Shown here one piece after another: positions 19,752 through 29,374 of a stretch of DNA of 64,000 nucleotides. The notes under the pieces are model-generated. The model was not told the origin of the DNA, did no database searches, and was given only the letters and a program-made list of their open reading frames with translations. Within the stretch, counting starts at the first letter, position 1. Each line of letters opens with the position of its first letter. This stretch comes from Candidimonas humi (lineage in GTDB: Bacteria > Pseudomonadota > Gammaproteobacteria > Burkholderiales > Burkholderiaceae_B): assembly GCF_019166065.1 (NCBI RefSeq), contig NZ_JAHTBN010000004.1, positions 415,145 to 479,144 of the forward strand. The letters are read 5' to 3'. The position numbers and the translations under genes are program-made.

Positions 19752-20884
19752 AACGCATCGTCGACGCAATCGTCAAGGCATTGACCGCATTCGACTGGCC
19801 CTTGCTGGCCATCCTGGTATTGATGATGCTGCTGGGCATGACGATCATGCATTCGGCCGTGGGCGGGACCGATCTGCGCTTCTCCGACCAGATGCGCAAT
19901 TTCATGATCGCGTTCTTCGCGATGTGGGTGGCGGCCCTGCTGTCTCCGCCCAAGCTGATGAAACTGGCCGTGCCGTTCTACATACTGGGCGTGGCATTGT
20001 TGCTGGGCGTGGAATTTGCCGGCGAGACCAGCAAGGGCGCGACACGCTGGCTGAACCTGGGGTTCGGCCGGATCCAGCCCTCCGAGATGATGAAGATCGC
20101 CGTGCCGCTGATGCTGGCCTGGTATTTCCATGAGCACCAGGGCAAGCTGCGGATACTGGATTTCATCGTCGCCGGGGTGCTGCTGGCGATTCCTTTCGGC
20201 CTGATCGCCAAGCAGCCCGACCTGGGTACCGCGCTGCTGGTGTTTACCGCGGGCTTTTGCGTCATCTACTTCGGCGGCCTGTCCTTCAAGCTGCTGATTC
20301 CCCTGGTGCTGATCACCGCGGTGGCCCTGGGGTCGCTGGTGTACTACGAGTCGCGCATCTGCCAGCCGGGTGTCGACTGGGTGGTGCTGCACGAATACCA
20401 GAAGCATCGGGTATGCACCTTGCTCGACCCCAGTTCCGACCCGCTGGGCAAGGGTTTCCACACCATACAGTCCATGATCGCCGTCGGCTCGGGCGGTGTG
20501 TACGGCAAGGGCTATATGCAGGGCACGCAGTCGCACCTGGATTTCATCCCCGAGCGCACCACCGATTTCATCTTTGCCGTGTATGCCGAGGAATTCGGCC
20601 TGTACGGCGGCATCATGCTGCTGGCCTTGTACACGCTGCTGATCGCGCGCGGCCTGTCGATCGCGCTCAAGGCCCGCACCCAGTTCGGGCGGCTGATGGC
20701 CGGGTCCATGGCCATGATGTTCTTCGTCTATGTGTTCGTGAACATCGGCATGGTGACGGGCATCCTGCCCGTGGTGGGGGTGCCGTTGCCGTTCATGAGC
20801 TATGGCGGCACGGCGCTCACGACGCTGGGCATAGCCTGCGGCATTTTGATGAGCATCAGCCGCTATCGGCCCGAGTCGGACTGA
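19748..20884 (+). CDS. rodA: peptidoglycan glycosyltransferase RodA
   Basis: A 378-residue SEDS polymerase with about ten transmembrane helices. It polymerises lipid II during elongation with PBP2. Family motifs visible are GATRWLNLGFGRIQPSE, the catalytic-loop region ERTTDFIFAVYAEEFG and the C-terminal GVPLPFMSYGGTALTTLG. Its ATG overlaps the mrdA stop as ATGA. The start follows mrdA's coding end, so expression is coupled. Confidence 0.97.
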   Translation: MKRIVDAIVKALTAFDWPLLAILVLMMLLGMTIMHSAVGGTDLRFSDQMRNFMIAFFAMWVAALLSPPKLMKLAVPFYILGVALLLGVEFAGETSKGATRWLNLGFGRIQPSEMMKIAVPLMLAWYFHEHQGKLRILDFIVAGVLLAIPFGLIAKQPDLGTALLVFTAGFCVIYFGGLSFKLLIPLVLITAVALGSLVYYESRICQPGVDWVVLHEYQKHRVCTLLDPSSDPLGKGFHTIQSMIAVGSGGVYGKGYMQGTQSHLDFIPERTTDFIFAVYAEEFGLYGGIMLLALYTLLIARGLSIALKARTQFGRLMAGSMAMMFFVYVFVNIGMVTGILPVVGVPLPFMSYGGTALTTLGIACGILMSISRYRPESD

Positions 20885-20904
20885 TCCCGGTCCGGCGCCT
20901 GCAT

Positions 20905-20921
20905 GCACCGTCCGCCGGTGC
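20905..20921. terminator. possible bidirectional hairpin, rodA/mutY
   Basis: GCACCG-TCCGC-CGGTGC forms a 6-bp stem between the convergent rodA and mutY genes. A weak T-rich stretch follows on the plus strand (CACCTCTTT). It is the only hairpin in the 63-bp gap. Confidence 0.35.
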
Positions 20922-20947
20922 GACACCTCTTTGGGCGTAGACAGGTC

Positions 20948-22033
20948 CTAAATCAGGCTGTCGGCCGGGTACAGCCCGCCCAGCAGCTTCTTGACCGGGG
21001 CCGGCAGCGCCGCGCCGGCCAGCTCGCCCACCGGCACCCAGGCCTGTCCCGGCGCGGGCTCCTGCAGGCCCGGCGCCGTGCCGCGCAGCAGCCACGGTTC
21101 GATATGCAGTTTGAAATGCGTGAACGTGTGCGAGAAGGGCACCATGCGCTGTGCCGGGCCGCAGTCTATGCCACGGCTGCCGCAAGCGGCGCGCATGGCC
21201 TGCGCGTCCTCGTATTGCGGCAGGCACCAGAGGCCGCCCCAGATGCCCCGGGAAGGCCGCTGTTCGAGCAGCACGCGGCCATCCTGTTCCAGCACCAGCA
21301 TTGCGCACTGCCTTTCGCCGGCCTGCTTGCGCGGCTTGGGCGCGGGCAGTTCGTGCTGCCTGGAATTCAGGCGCGCGTAGCAGCCCGCGGCCAGCGGGCA
21401 TTGCGCACAGGCCGGCACGCCGCGCGTGCAGCAGCCGGCGCCCAGGTCCATCAGCCCCTGGGTGTAGGCGCCCATGTCCAGGCCGGCGTCGGCCGCATCG
21501 ATCGCGGCCTGGGCGGTATGCCACAGTTGCTGCTCTACGGCGCGCGCGGCCGGATTGCCGTAGATTCCAAAGTAGCGCGTGAACACGCGCTTGACGTTGC
21601 CGTCCATGATGGGCGCGCGCTCGCCGTATGCGAAGGCGGCGATGGCGGCGGCGGTGGACCGGCCTATGCCGGGCAGTTGCGCGATATCTTCGGCGCGGCG
21701 CGGGAATTCGCCGTCCAGGCGTTCGCAGATCTCGCGTGCGCAGCGGTGCAGGTTGCGTGCCCGCGCGTAATATCCCAGTCCGGCCCAATAGGGCATGACC
21801 TCGTCCTGCGAGGCCTGCGCCAGCGCTCGCAGATCGGGAAAGCGGGCGAGAAATCGCTGGTAGTAATCCACCACGGTGGCGACCTGGGTCTGCTGCAGCA
21901 TGATTTCCGACAGCCAGATGCGGTACGGGTCGCACGTGCCCTGCCAGGGCAGGCCGTGGCGGCCGCTGGTCCGCTGCCAGCGCACGACGGTTTCGGCAAA
22001 GCCGGCGATAGGCGCCGCGTCTGTAGCCGGCAT
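20948..22033 (-). CDS. mutY: A/G-specific adenine DNA glycosylase
   Basis: A 361-residue repair enzyme that removes A opposite 8-oxoG. The helix-hairpin-helix LPGIGRSTAAAIAAFA is followed by the catalytic Asp in PIMDGNVKRVFTR. The [4Fe-4S] ligands follow C-x6-C-x2-C-x5-C in CTRGVPACAQCPLAAGC. The C-terminal NUDIX-like domain (RPSRGIWGGLWCLPQ) recognises 8-oxoG. Its ATG overlaps the ftsX stop by one base, so it is coupled to ftsE-ftsX. Confidence 0.97.
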   Translation of the reverse strand: MPATDAAPIAGFAETVVRWQRTSGRHGLPWQGTCDPYRIWLSEIMLQQTQVATVVDYYQRFLARFPDLRALAQASQDEVMPYWAGLGYYARARNLHRCAREICERLDGEFPRRAEDIAQLPGIGRSTAAAIAAFAYGERAPIMDGNVKRVFTRYFGIYGNPAARAVEQQLWHTAQAAIDAADAGLDMGAYTQGLMDLGAGCCTRGVPACAQCPLAAGCYARLNSRQHELPAPKPRKQAGERQCAMLVLEQDGRVLLEQRPSRGIWGGLWCLPQYEDAQAMRAACGSRGIDCGPAQRMVPFSHTFTHFKLHIEPWLLRGTAPGLQEPAPGQAWVPVGELAGAALPAPVKKLLGGLYPADSLI

Positions 22034-22941
22034 CAGAAGCGCGTGCTGCGTGTGACCGACCAGCGCGCCGAGAGGGCGCCCAGTATGGCTACGACGATGA
22101 TGGCCAGGCACAGGCTGAGCGCGTCGGGCAGGCGCAGCGTGAAGCTGGCGCCGTAGCTGCGGGCCAGGTGGGCCAGGGCGCTGTTCAGGGGAATGAGCGC
22201 GAGCGCCGAGAGCAGCACCGAAAGCAGGCTGGCCACGATGCCGGTGAGGGCCCCCAGGTACAGGAAGGGGCGGCGCACGAAGGATTCGGTCGCGCCCACC
22301 AGGCGGGCCACGCCGATTTCCTCGCGCTGGGTCAGGGCCTGCATGCGCACCGTATTGAATACCGTGGCCAGCACGACCAGCGCCACGCCTATGGCCAGCA
22401 GGCCCAGGCCGATGTGGCCGAAGCGCAGCAAGGCCTCGAGCCTCTGCACCCAGTCGCTGTCGAGATGCACCGCATCCACCTGCGGCCAGCCGCGCCATTG
22501 CTGCGCGAGTTCGTCCGCCCGCTGCGCCATGTCGGGCCCATTGTCCAGCGTGACCACGACGGCGTCGGGCAGGGGGTTGCCGGGCAGCGCCGCGAGCGCG
22601 TCGGCCCAGGTGGGGTTGGCCTTGAGCGCGCGCAGCGCCTGGTCGCGCGGCACCAGCCGCGCCGAATGTATGTGGTCGCGGAATTGGTCTTGTATGCGGG
22701 CCAGCACCTGCTTGCCGGCCCCGGCCGGCGCGTCCGGCTTGAGATATACCGTGACTTCGGGCGTGACCGATACCTGCCGGGCGACCGGCTGCGCCGATAT
22801 CAGTATCGAGCCGCCAAGAATGGGCAGCGCCAGTGTCAGCGCAATGACCAATATATTGGCCACAGACGAGAAGGGCTGCGCCGACAGGCGGCGCAGGGCG
22901 ACGAGCAGCGCGTAGCGGTGGTGCCGGACCCAGCGGTTCAC
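22033..22941 (-). CDS. ftsX: cell division protein FtsX
   Basis: A 302-residue membrane protein of the FtsEX complex, which activates septal peptidoglycan hydrolases. It has one TM helix (residues about 22-45), a periplasmic domain and three C-terminal TM helices with the FtsX-fold segment RVARLVGATESFVRRPFLY-like (VARLVGATESFVRRPFLYLG). Its start overlaps the ftsE stop by 4 bp and its stop overlaps mutY by one base. Confidence 0.93.
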   Translation of the reverse strand: MNRWVRHHRYALLVALRRLSAQPFSSVANILVIALTLALPILGGSILISAQPVARQVSVTPEVTVYLKPDAPAGAGKQVLARIQDQFRDHIHSARLVPRDQALRALKANPTWADALAALPGNPLPDAVVVTLDNGPDMAQRADELAQQWRGWPQVDAVHLDSDWVQRLEALLRFGHIGLGLLAIGVALVVLATVFNTVRMQALTQREEIGVARLVGATESFVRRPFLYLGALTGIVASLLSVLLSALALIPLNSALAHLARSYGASFTLRLPDALSLCLAIIVVAILGALSARWSVTRSTRF

Positions 22942-23612
22942 AACTGGACTCCGGGGGTGTCGAAGAACCGGCCCTGGTGGTCGATGCGCAGGGTGCGCGT
23001 CGCATAGGAGGCCATCAGGGCCCGGTCGTGCGAGGCGATCAGCGTGGTGACGCCTACGCGGTTGAAATCGCGGAACACTTCCATGATGCGGCGCGCGCTG
23101 TCCTGGTCGAGGTTGGCAGTGGGCTCGTCGACGACGAGAATGGCGGGGCGGTTGACGATGGCCCGGGCTATGGCCAGCCGCTGCTGTTCGCCGCCCGACA
23201 TTTCTATGGGGTTGAGGCCTTCCTTGCCCGACAGGCCGACCTTTTCCATGGCTGCCCGGGCGCGGGTCTGCGCCTGGCGGCTTTCCAGCCCGGCCACGGT
23301 CAGGGGCAGCAGCACATTGTTCATGGCGCTGCGGTCATAGAGCAAGTGGGTGTCCTGCAGGATGATGCCGACGGCGCGCCGCAGATAGGGGCGGGCCCGC
23401 GCCGTCATCTTGTCCAGGCGATGGCCGTTGACGTGCACGGCGCCGCGGCTGGAAGGCTCGAGGCCGCCGATCAGCTTGAGCAGGGTGGACTTGCCGGCGC
23501 CCGAAGGGCCCGATACGAACACGAATTCTCCGGGTTCTATGCGGAAGTTGATGTCCGCAAGAATATTCCTGCCGCGGCCATATGACTTGAATACGTGTTG
23601 AAATTCGATCAT
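22938..23612 (-). CDS. ftsE: cell division ATP-binding protein FtsE
   Basis: A 224-residue ABC ATPase partner of FtsX. Walker A is GPSGAGKSTLLKL, the signature is MSGGEQQRLAIARAI, Walker B is ILVVDEPTANLD, and the H-loop His is in IASHDRAL. The N-terminus MIEFQHVFKSYG is typical. It heads ftsE-ftsX-mutY on the minus strand, divergent from the amino-acid transporter. Confidence 0.95.
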   Translation of the reverse strand: MIEFQHVFKSYGRGRNILADINFRIEPGEFVFVSGPSGAGKSTLLKLIGGLEPSSRGAVHVNGHRLDKMTARARPYLRRAVGIILQDTHLLYDRSAMNNVLLPLTVAGLESRQAQTRARAAMEKVGLSGKEGLNPIEMSGGEQQRLAIARAIVNRPAILVVDEPTANLDQDSARRIMEVFRDFNRVGVTTLIASHDRALMASYATRTLRIDHQGRFFDTPGVQL

Positions 23613-23808
23613 GGATTTAGGTTGAACAGGCCCTGCGGGTTGGGCATCCTAATATTAACCATTAGCCCTTAGAATATGCAAAGCGCCGCGCCGCCCGTCG
23701 TGCGCGAGCATCGGCGGGGGCGTTATCCGCCTTCGTACCGGCTTGCGCCCGAGGCCGCCTCGATCGCAAATCCGCAGTGTTCGCCACAGGAAGCCCGGGC
23801 CCTGGCCC

Positions 23809-24996
23809 ATGAATATAAAAAAACCGCCGCAAACATCTACTGCCCGCCTGCGCCTGTCCTGGGGCGATCCGGCCCTGCGCGCGCTGGTCTACCAGTTGTT
23901 GATCCTGGCCGCGGTCGGCGCTGCTGCATGGTACCTGGTATCCAACACTCTGCACAATCTGGCGGCGCGCAACATCACCACGGGTTTCGATTTCCTGCAT
24001 CGCGAGGCGGGCTTCGCCATCGGCGAAAGCGTCATCCCTTATACCCCCACCGACACATACGGCCGCGCGATCTGTGTGGGGCTGCTGAACACTTTGCGCG
24101 TATCCGCCGTGGGCATCGTCGCGACGACGCTGCTGGGCACGGTGCTGGGCGTGGCGCGCCTGTCGGGCAACTGGCTGGTGTCGCGCCTGGCGGGCGGGTA
24201 TGTGGAAGTCGTGCGCAATATACCGCTGCTGCTGCAGTTGTTCTTCTGGTATGCGCTGATCACCCAGAGCCTGCCCGGGCCGCGCCAGGCCTTGCATCCG
24301 CTGCCCGGCGTGTTCCTGTCCAATCGCGGGCTGAAGCTGCCCTCGCTGCGCGGCGACGCGCTGGACTGGATGGCCGCGGGCCTGGCGCTGGCCATCGTCG
24401 GCATAGTCCTGCTCGGCCATTGGGTGCGGCGGCGCCACGAATCCACAGGCCGCATCTTCCCCTTCGGGCGCAGCGCGCTGGCGCTGGTGGTACTGCTGCC
24501 CGTGCTGGGCTGGTGGGCGGGCGGCGCGCCCCTGGCGCTGGACATGCCTTACCTCAGGGGTTTCAATTTCACCGGCGGCCTGACCCTGACGCCCGAGTTC
24601 GCGGCGCTGCTGGCTGGCCTGGTCATCTATACCTCGGCCTTCACTGCCGAAGTGGTGCGTTCGGGCATACAGGCCGTGGACCGCGGCCAATGGGAAGCCG
24701 CACAGGCGCTGGGGCTGCCGCGGCGGCGCATCTTGCGCCTGGTGGTGCTGCCGCAGGCCCTGCGCGTCATCGTGCCGCCCATGACCAGCCAGTACCTGAA
24801 CCTGACCAAGAACAGCTCGCTGGCCGTGGCCATCGGCTATCCCGACCTGGTCTCGGTGGTCAACACCACGCTGAACCAGACCGGCCAGGCCATCGAGGGC
24901 ATATTGATCATCATGGCCGCGTATCTCACGGTCAGCCTCTCGATAGCGCTGTTCATGAACTGGTACAACCGGCGCATCGCGCTGGTGGAGCGCTGA
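23809..24996 (+). CDS. polar amino-acid ABC transporter permease (AapQ/GltJ-like)
   Basis: A permease of about 395 residues with the long insert between membrane helices that marks the AapQ family. The ABC permease coupling motif reads EAAQALGLPRRRILRLVVLP. I prefer the ATG at 23809 because residues after it fit the family; an ATG at 23743 would add 22 Arg/Pro-rich residues. It is followed directly by a second permease and an ATPase. No binding-protein gene precedes it, although aapJ is usually the first gene of such operons. Confidence 0.88.
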   Translation: MNIKKPPQTSTARLRLSWGDPALRALVYQLLILAAVGAAAWYLVSNTLHNLAARNITTGFDFLHREAGFAIGESVIPYTPTDTYGRAICVGLLNTLRVSAVGIVATTLLGTVLGVARLSGNWLVSRLAGGYVEVVRNIPLLLQLFFWYALITQSLPGPRQALHPLPGVFLSNRGLKLPSLRGDALDWMAAGLALAIVGIVLLGHWVRRRHESTGRIFPFGRSALALVVLLPVLGWWAGGAPLALDMPYLRGFNFTGGLTLTPEFAALLAGLVIYTSAFTAEVVRSGIQAVDRGQWEAAQALGLPRRRILRLVVLPQALRVIVPPMTSQYLNLTKNSSLAVAIGYPDLVSVVNTTLNQTGQAIEGILIIMAAYLTVSLSIALFMNWYNRRIALVER

Positions 24997-24997
24997 C

Positions 24998-26095
24998 GTG
25001 CCGGGCGCCGCCAAGCAGCTTGCAAGCGCGCCACCGCCGCGGCCGCAATCGGGCGTCCTGGGCTGGTGCCGCGCCAGGCTGTTCGCCACGCCGCTGAACG
25101 TGCTGCTGACGGTACTGCTGGCCTGGCTGCTGCTGATGCTGGTGCCGCCGCTCGTGGAATGGGCCTGGATCCGCGCCGATTTCACCGCGTCCAGTCCGCA
25201 GCAGTGCCGCGCCGCGGGCGGGGCCTGCTGGGCCTTCATCGCCCACGAATACCGGCTCATCCTGTTCGGCGTCTATCCCTACGACGAGCAGTGGCGGCCG
25301 CTGGTGGCCGCCATCGTGCTGCTGGTGGTGATCGTCTGCAGCGCCGTGCGGCGCTTCTGGCGGCCGGCGCTGGCCCTGGCCTGGGTCGTCGCGCTGGTGG
25401 CGGTGGCGATACTGATGTGGGGCGGGGTGCTGGGCCTGACGCCGGTCGAGGACAGCCGCTGGGGCGGCCTGCCGTTGACCCTGATCCTGTCGACCTTCGG
25501 CATCGCCTTCGCGTTTCCGCTGGGGCTGCTGCTGGCGCTGGGCAGGCGTTCGCGCATGCCCGCGGTCAAGGCGCTGTGCGTGGTGTACATAGAGCTGATC
25601 CGCGGCGTGCCGCTGATCAGCCTGCTGTTCATGTCCTCGGTGATGCTGCCGCTGTTCCTGCCCGAAGGCGTGGACATCGACAAGCTGTTGCGGGCGCAGA
25701 TCGCCATCATCATGTTCGCCGCCGCCTACATCGCCGAGACCGTGCGCGGCGGCCTGCAGGCCGTGCCCCGCGGCCAGTACGAAGGCGCCGCGTCCATCGG
25801 CCTGAATTACTGGCAGACGATGCGCAAGATCATCCTGCCGCAGGCCTTGCGCATCGTCATCCCGCCGCTGGTGAGCATTTTCATCTCGCTCTTCAAGGAC
25901 ACATCCCTGGTCGTGGTGATCGGCATCTTCGACCTGACCCAGTCGGCCAAGGCGGCGCTGGCCGACCCGCAGTGGCGCGGCTTCAGCATCGAAGCCTACC
26001 TGTTCATCGCCGCCATCTATTTCATCTTCTGCTTTTCGATTTCGCGCTACAGCCGCTCGATCGAGGCCAGCCTGGGCGGCGCGCAGCGGCGCTGA
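24998..26095 (+). CDS. polar amino-acid ABC transporter permease (AapM/GltK-like)
   Basis: A 365-residue permease that starts with GTG one base after the stop of the first permease. The coupling motif is [20 protein letters not shown]. It has a long N-terminal region with a soluble loop, as in AapM, followed by the permease core with [19 protein letters not shown]. Together with AapQ- and AapP-like neighbours it forms an inner-membrane importer for polar or acidic amino acids. Substrate is inferred from the family only. Confidence 0.88.
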   Translation: MPGAAKQLASAPPPRPQSGVLGWCRARLFATPLNVLLTVLLAWLLLMLVPPLVEWAWIRADFTASSPQQCRAAGGACWAFIAHEYRLILFGVYPYDEQWRPLVAAIVLLVVIVCSAVRRFWRPALALAWVVALVAVAILMWGGVLGLTPVEDSRWGGLPLTLILSTFGIAFAFPLGLLLALGRRSRMPAVKALCVVYIELIRGVPLISLLFMSSVMLPLFLPEGVDIDKLLRAQIAIIMFAAAYIAETVRGGLQAVPRGQYEGAASIGLNYWQTMRKIILPQALRIVIPPLVSIFISLFKDTSLVVVIGIFDLTQSAKAALADPQWRGFSIEAYLFIAAIYFIFCFSISRYSRSIEASLGGAQRR

Positions 26096-26123
26096 ACGCA
26101 TGGCATCAACGGAGACAGTCACA

Positions 26124-26870
26124 ATGCCCGGCACCGATTCCATCATCAGCATGCAGCAGGTCGGCAAGTGGTACGGCCAGTTCCAGGTGCTGCGCGGCAT
26201 CGACCTGGAGGTGGCGCGCGGCGAGCGCATCGTGATCTGCGGCCCTTCGGGTTCCGGCAAGTCGACGCTGATCCGCTGCATCAACCGGCTCGAAGAGCAC
26301 CAGCAGGGCCGTATCGTGGTCGAAGGCGTAGAGCTTACCAACGACCTCAGGCAGATCGAGCGCATACGCCGTGATGTAGGCATGGTGTTCCAGCATTTCA
26401 ATCTGTTCCCGCATCTCACGGTGCTCGAGAACCTGACGCTGGGCCCCATGTGGGTATTGAAACAGGCCAGGGCGCAGGCGGAAGCCACCGCCATGGAATA
26501 CCTGGCGCGCGTGCGCATACCCGACCAGGCATCCAAGTACCCGGGCCAGTTGTCCGGCGGCCAGCAGCAGCGCGTGGCGATCGCGCGTTCGCTGTGCATG
26601 CAGCCCAAGATCATGTTGTTCGACGAACCGACTTCGGCCCTGGACCCGGAAATGGTCAAGGAAGTGCTGGACGTCATGGTGGGCCTGGCCGAGGAATCCG
26701 GCATGACCATGCTGTGCGTGACGCACGAAATGGGCTTTGCGCGCAAGGTGGCCGACCGGGTGATCTTCATGGACCAGGGCGAAATCGTCGAACAGAACAC
26801 CCCCGACGCGTTTTTCGACCACCCGCAGCACGAGCGTACGCGCCTGTTCCTGAGCCAGATCCTGCATTGA
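26124..26870 (+). CDS. polar amino-acid ABC transporter ATPase (AapP/GlnQ-like)
   Basis: A 248-residue ABC ATPase. Walker A is [15 protein letters not shown], the signature is [15 protein letters not shown], Walker B is [15 protein letters not shown] and the H-loop His is in VTHEMGFA. I chose the ATG at 26124 because GGAG precedes it; an in-frame ATG at 26100 lacks a site. It energises the two preceding permeases. The operon ends here. Confidence 0.92.
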   Translation: MPGTDSIISMQQVGKWYGQFQVLRGIDLEVARGERIVICGPSGSGKSTLIRCINRLEEHQQGRIVVEGVELTNDLRQIERIRRDVGMVFQHFNLFPHLTVLENLTLGPMWVLKQARAQAEATAMEYLARVRIPDQASKYPGQLSGGQQQRVAIARSLCMQPKIMLFDEPTSALDPEMVKEVLDVMVGLAEESGMTMLCVTHEMGFARKVADRVIFMDQGEIVEQNTPDAFFDHPQHERTRLFLSQILH

Positions 26871-27224
26871 GCCGGGTTTTGCATTGAAACCGAGCCGGAT
26901 CCCGCATAGAGGCCCGGCCGCCTCCGAAGCTGGGTTCCCCCACCTGCCATTCCCGGCTCCCCGGTGCGGGGGGATGGGACTGTGGTGCATGAGGCTGATG
27001 CGTGGGACGGAAGGCCGGGACACGAGGCAGGGCCTGGATGCTGGTGCTGGGGCGTGGGGCCGCTGCGCACGGGGCCGCCCGGGCCTCGCGCAGCCATGGC
27101 CGAAAATGTAAAAAAAGGTAGGAAACTGGCGTAAAGAGGGATTAGTATTGGCCTTCTGCGATTCCGCCCCTGGGATTTCGCCCTAGTCTTGTTCTGGAAG
27201 TTGTTTTCAATGAGGAAAAAACCA
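26871..27224. other. 354-bp gap after the amino-acid transporter
   Basis: No supported gene or RNA is seen. The left part is GC-rich and unstructured by eye. An AT-richer tract (27105-27150) before the Bug gene probably contains that gene's promoter, but I cannot place a convincing -35/-10 pair. Confidence 0.5.
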
Positions 27225-28235
27225 ATGTTGTCGAGAATAAAATCCTGGTCCATGTCGGTCGCTGCCGGCGGCGCGCTGGCTTGCGCCGCGCTGACCCTGG
27301 CCGCGCCCGCTGCGCAGGCCGCCGACTTCCCCGCCCATGCCCTGCAATTCATCGTTCCTTATGCGCCGGGCGGCCCGCTGGACACGGTCGCGCGCCTGCT
27401 GGCCCAGAAGGTCGAGCCCGAACTCGGGCAGACGGTCATTGTGGAAAACAAGCCGGGCGCCGGCGGCAATATCGGCGCCAGCGTGGCGGCCAAGGCCAAG
27501 CCCGACGGCTATACGCTGGTCATGGGCGCGGTGGCGATCAACGCCATCAATCCCTGGCTCTATTCCAAGCTGCCCTTCGATCCGGTCAAGAGCTTCGCCC
27601 CGGTCACCATTGTCGCGTCGGTGCCCAATGTATTGATCCTCAACAAGGAATTCGCCTCGACCAACCACATCAAGTCGGTGCATGACCTGATCGCCTACGC
27701 CAAGGCGCACCCGGGCCAGCTGAATTTCGCGTCCGGCGGCAACGGCAGCGCCGGCCACCTGGCCGGAGCCCTGCTGAACAAGCGCGCAGGCATCGACACG
27801 GTCCACGTGCCCTACCAGGGGGCGTCGCCCGCCAAGCTGGCCCTGCTCGCGAACCAGGCCAATTTCATGTTCGACAACCTGGCCTCGGCCGCCGGCCTGA
27901 TCAAAGAGGGCAAAGTGGTCGCTCTGGCGGTAACCACCGCGCAGCGCTCGTCCATCTATCCCAAGCTGCCCACCATGGAAGAAGAGGGCGTCAAGGACTT
28001 CGACCTGGGCACCTGGTTCGGCGTATTCGCCACCGGCGGCACGCCCAAGCCCGTCATCGATCGCCTGAACAAGGCATACAGCAAGGCGCTGGAAGACCCC
28101 GCCGTGCGCAAGATGCTGCTGACCATGGGCTCGGACACCAAGCCGGATACTCCGGAAGCCTTTGCCGAACTGGTCAAGCATGACCTGGCGAAATACAAGG
28201 AAATCGTCAAGGTATCGGGCGCCAAGATCTTCTGA
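27225..28235 (+). CDS. Bug-family (TTT) periplasmic solute-binding protein
   Basis: A 336-residue tripartite tricarboxylate-type binding protein. A cleavable signal peptide ends at AAPAAQA-ADFP. The family blocks FIVPYAPGGPLDTVARLLAQ, VENKPGAGGNIGASVAAKA and VHVPYQGASPAK are clear. The ATG at 27225 follows GAGGA; alternative ATGs exist at 27189 and 27210. No tctA/tctB membrane genes lie nearby, as is usual for the many orphan Bug proteins of Alcaligenaceae. The ligand is unknown. Confidence 0.92.
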   Translation: MLSRIKSWSMSVAAGGALACAALTLAAPAAQAADFPAHALQFIVPYAPGGPLDTVARLLAQKVEPELGQTVIVENKPGAGGNIGASVAAKAKPDGYTLVMGAVAINAINPWLYSKLPFDPVKSFAPVTIVASVPNVLILNKEFASTNHIKSVHDLIAYAKAHPGQLNFASGGNGSAGHLAGALLNKRAGIDTVHVPYQGASPAKLALLANQANFMFDNLASAAGLIKEGKVVALAVTTAQRSSIYPKLPTMEEEGVKDFDLGTWFGVFATGGTPKPVIDRLNKAYSKALEDPAVRKMLLTMGSDTKPDTPEAFAELVKHDLAKYKEIVKVSGAKIF

Positions 28236-28262
28236 TGCCCGTGGCCGCTGCCGGCCGCGCTT

Positions 28263-28277
28263 CCCGGCCTTGCCGGG
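28263..28277 (+). terminator. weak hairpin after Bug gene
   Basis: CCCGGC-CTT-GCCGGG lies 28 bp after the Bug stop. There is no immediate T-run, so termination by this stem is doubtful. It is the best hairpin seen in the 258-bp gap before the OmpA-like gene. Confidence 0.3.
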
Positions 28278-28493
28278 CGCCGCGGCCGCCGGCCTCAACA
28301 AAAAATAACACTCTGCCCGGAGAGGGCTCTGATAGCATATTGCAGGACCGGATGCCCTTGTTTGTCCCCGGGCGGGCCATGCGCCCCGAGGCAGGCTCCT
28401 TACGGGGCCGGGTAGAGTCCGGCGCGGGGCCAGAGGCGCCGCCCGAAGCATGGCGACGGTGCCGCCGACGGCGGCGATTACAAGGAGAAGAAC

Positions 28494-29165
28494 ATGGAAC
28501 TATCAGTGCGTGTCAACCGCGTCAGCCGAGTGGCGGCATGTATCGGGGTCGTGGCCTTGATGGCGGGTTGCGCCAATATGAACAACATGAGCCAGGGCCA
28601 GAAAACCGCCGTGGGCGCCGGCGCCGGCGCGGCCTTGGGCGCCGGATTGGGGGCGCTGATAGGCAATAGCAGTGGTGCGGCGCTGATAGGCGCGGGCGTG
28701 GGCGCGGTGGCCGGCGGCATCGTCGGCTACAACTGGGCCGGCGTCAAGAAAGAAGTGCAGCAGTCCGGCGCGCAGAAGTTGGGCATAGACGTGACCGAAA
28801 TGCCGGACGGCACGCTCAAGGTCAACATCCCCAGCAATGTCTCGTTCGATACCGGCAAGTATGTGCTCAAGCCAGCCCTGTTGCCTGTGCTGGACAGCGT
28901 GGCGCACGCCCTCACCGAGCATCCCGAACTGCGGGCCAAGGCCATCGGCTATACCGACAGCACCGGCTCGGCATCGCTCAACCAGACGCTGTCGGTCAAT
29001 CGCGCGCGCGCTGTAACCGACTACCTGGGCCAGCGCGGCGTGGCGCCCAGCAGGCTGTCTCTGGAAGGCCGCGCCTCGGCCAACCCGATCGGCGACAACA
29101 ACACTGCCGCGGGCCGCGCCTTGAACCGCCGCGTCGAGCTGTATCTGTATGCCGTGAAGCAATAA
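28494..29165 (+). CDS. OmpA-family lipoprotein with glycine-zipper segment
   Basis: A 223-residue outer-membrane lipoprotein. The lipobox LMAGC gives Cys near residue 24. A Gly/Ala-rich segment (residues about 36-85, AVGAGAGAALGAGLGALIG) resembles a glycine zipper. Residues 105-220 form an OmpA peptidoglycan-binding domain with VNRARAVTDYLGQRGV and NRRVELYL. An AAGGAG site precedes the ATG. The same order (glycine zipper plus OmpA) is seen in YiaD-like proteins. It probably tethers the outer membrane to peptidoglycan. Confidence 0.88.
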   Translation: MELSVRVNRVSRVAACIGVVALMAGCANMNNMSQGQKTAVGAGAGAALGAGLGALIGNSSGAALIGAGVGAVAGGIVGYNWAGVKKEVQQSGAQKLGIDVTEMPDGTLKVNIPSNVSFDTGKYVLKPALLPVLDSVAHALTEHPELRAKAIGYTDSTGSASLNQTLSVNRARAVTDYLGQRGVAPSRLSLEGRASANPIGDNNTAAGRALNRRVELYLYAVKQ

Positions 29166-29374
29166 GCAGGTTCTTGTCGGTAAATTGATGTGCGGGCCTG
29201 CGTGACTTGCCCCGCGAAGCCTGGCTCGGTGTCCGGCTTCTTGGGTCGCAGTTCACGCAGGCCTTTCAGTCTTTGCTGCGGGCGTGGGCCCGCTTTGCCC
29301 CGCTCCGGGGCCGCTCGGGCTCCCGTCCCGTGGCCACCAGCCATCTCCAGCGGGCCGGCGCCGTGCTTGTCGCC

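Noticed and set aside
17607..19769. A 720-codon antisense ORF over mrdA
   Set aside because: Same GC shadow effect; the plus-strand PBP2 has SxxK and KTG motifs.
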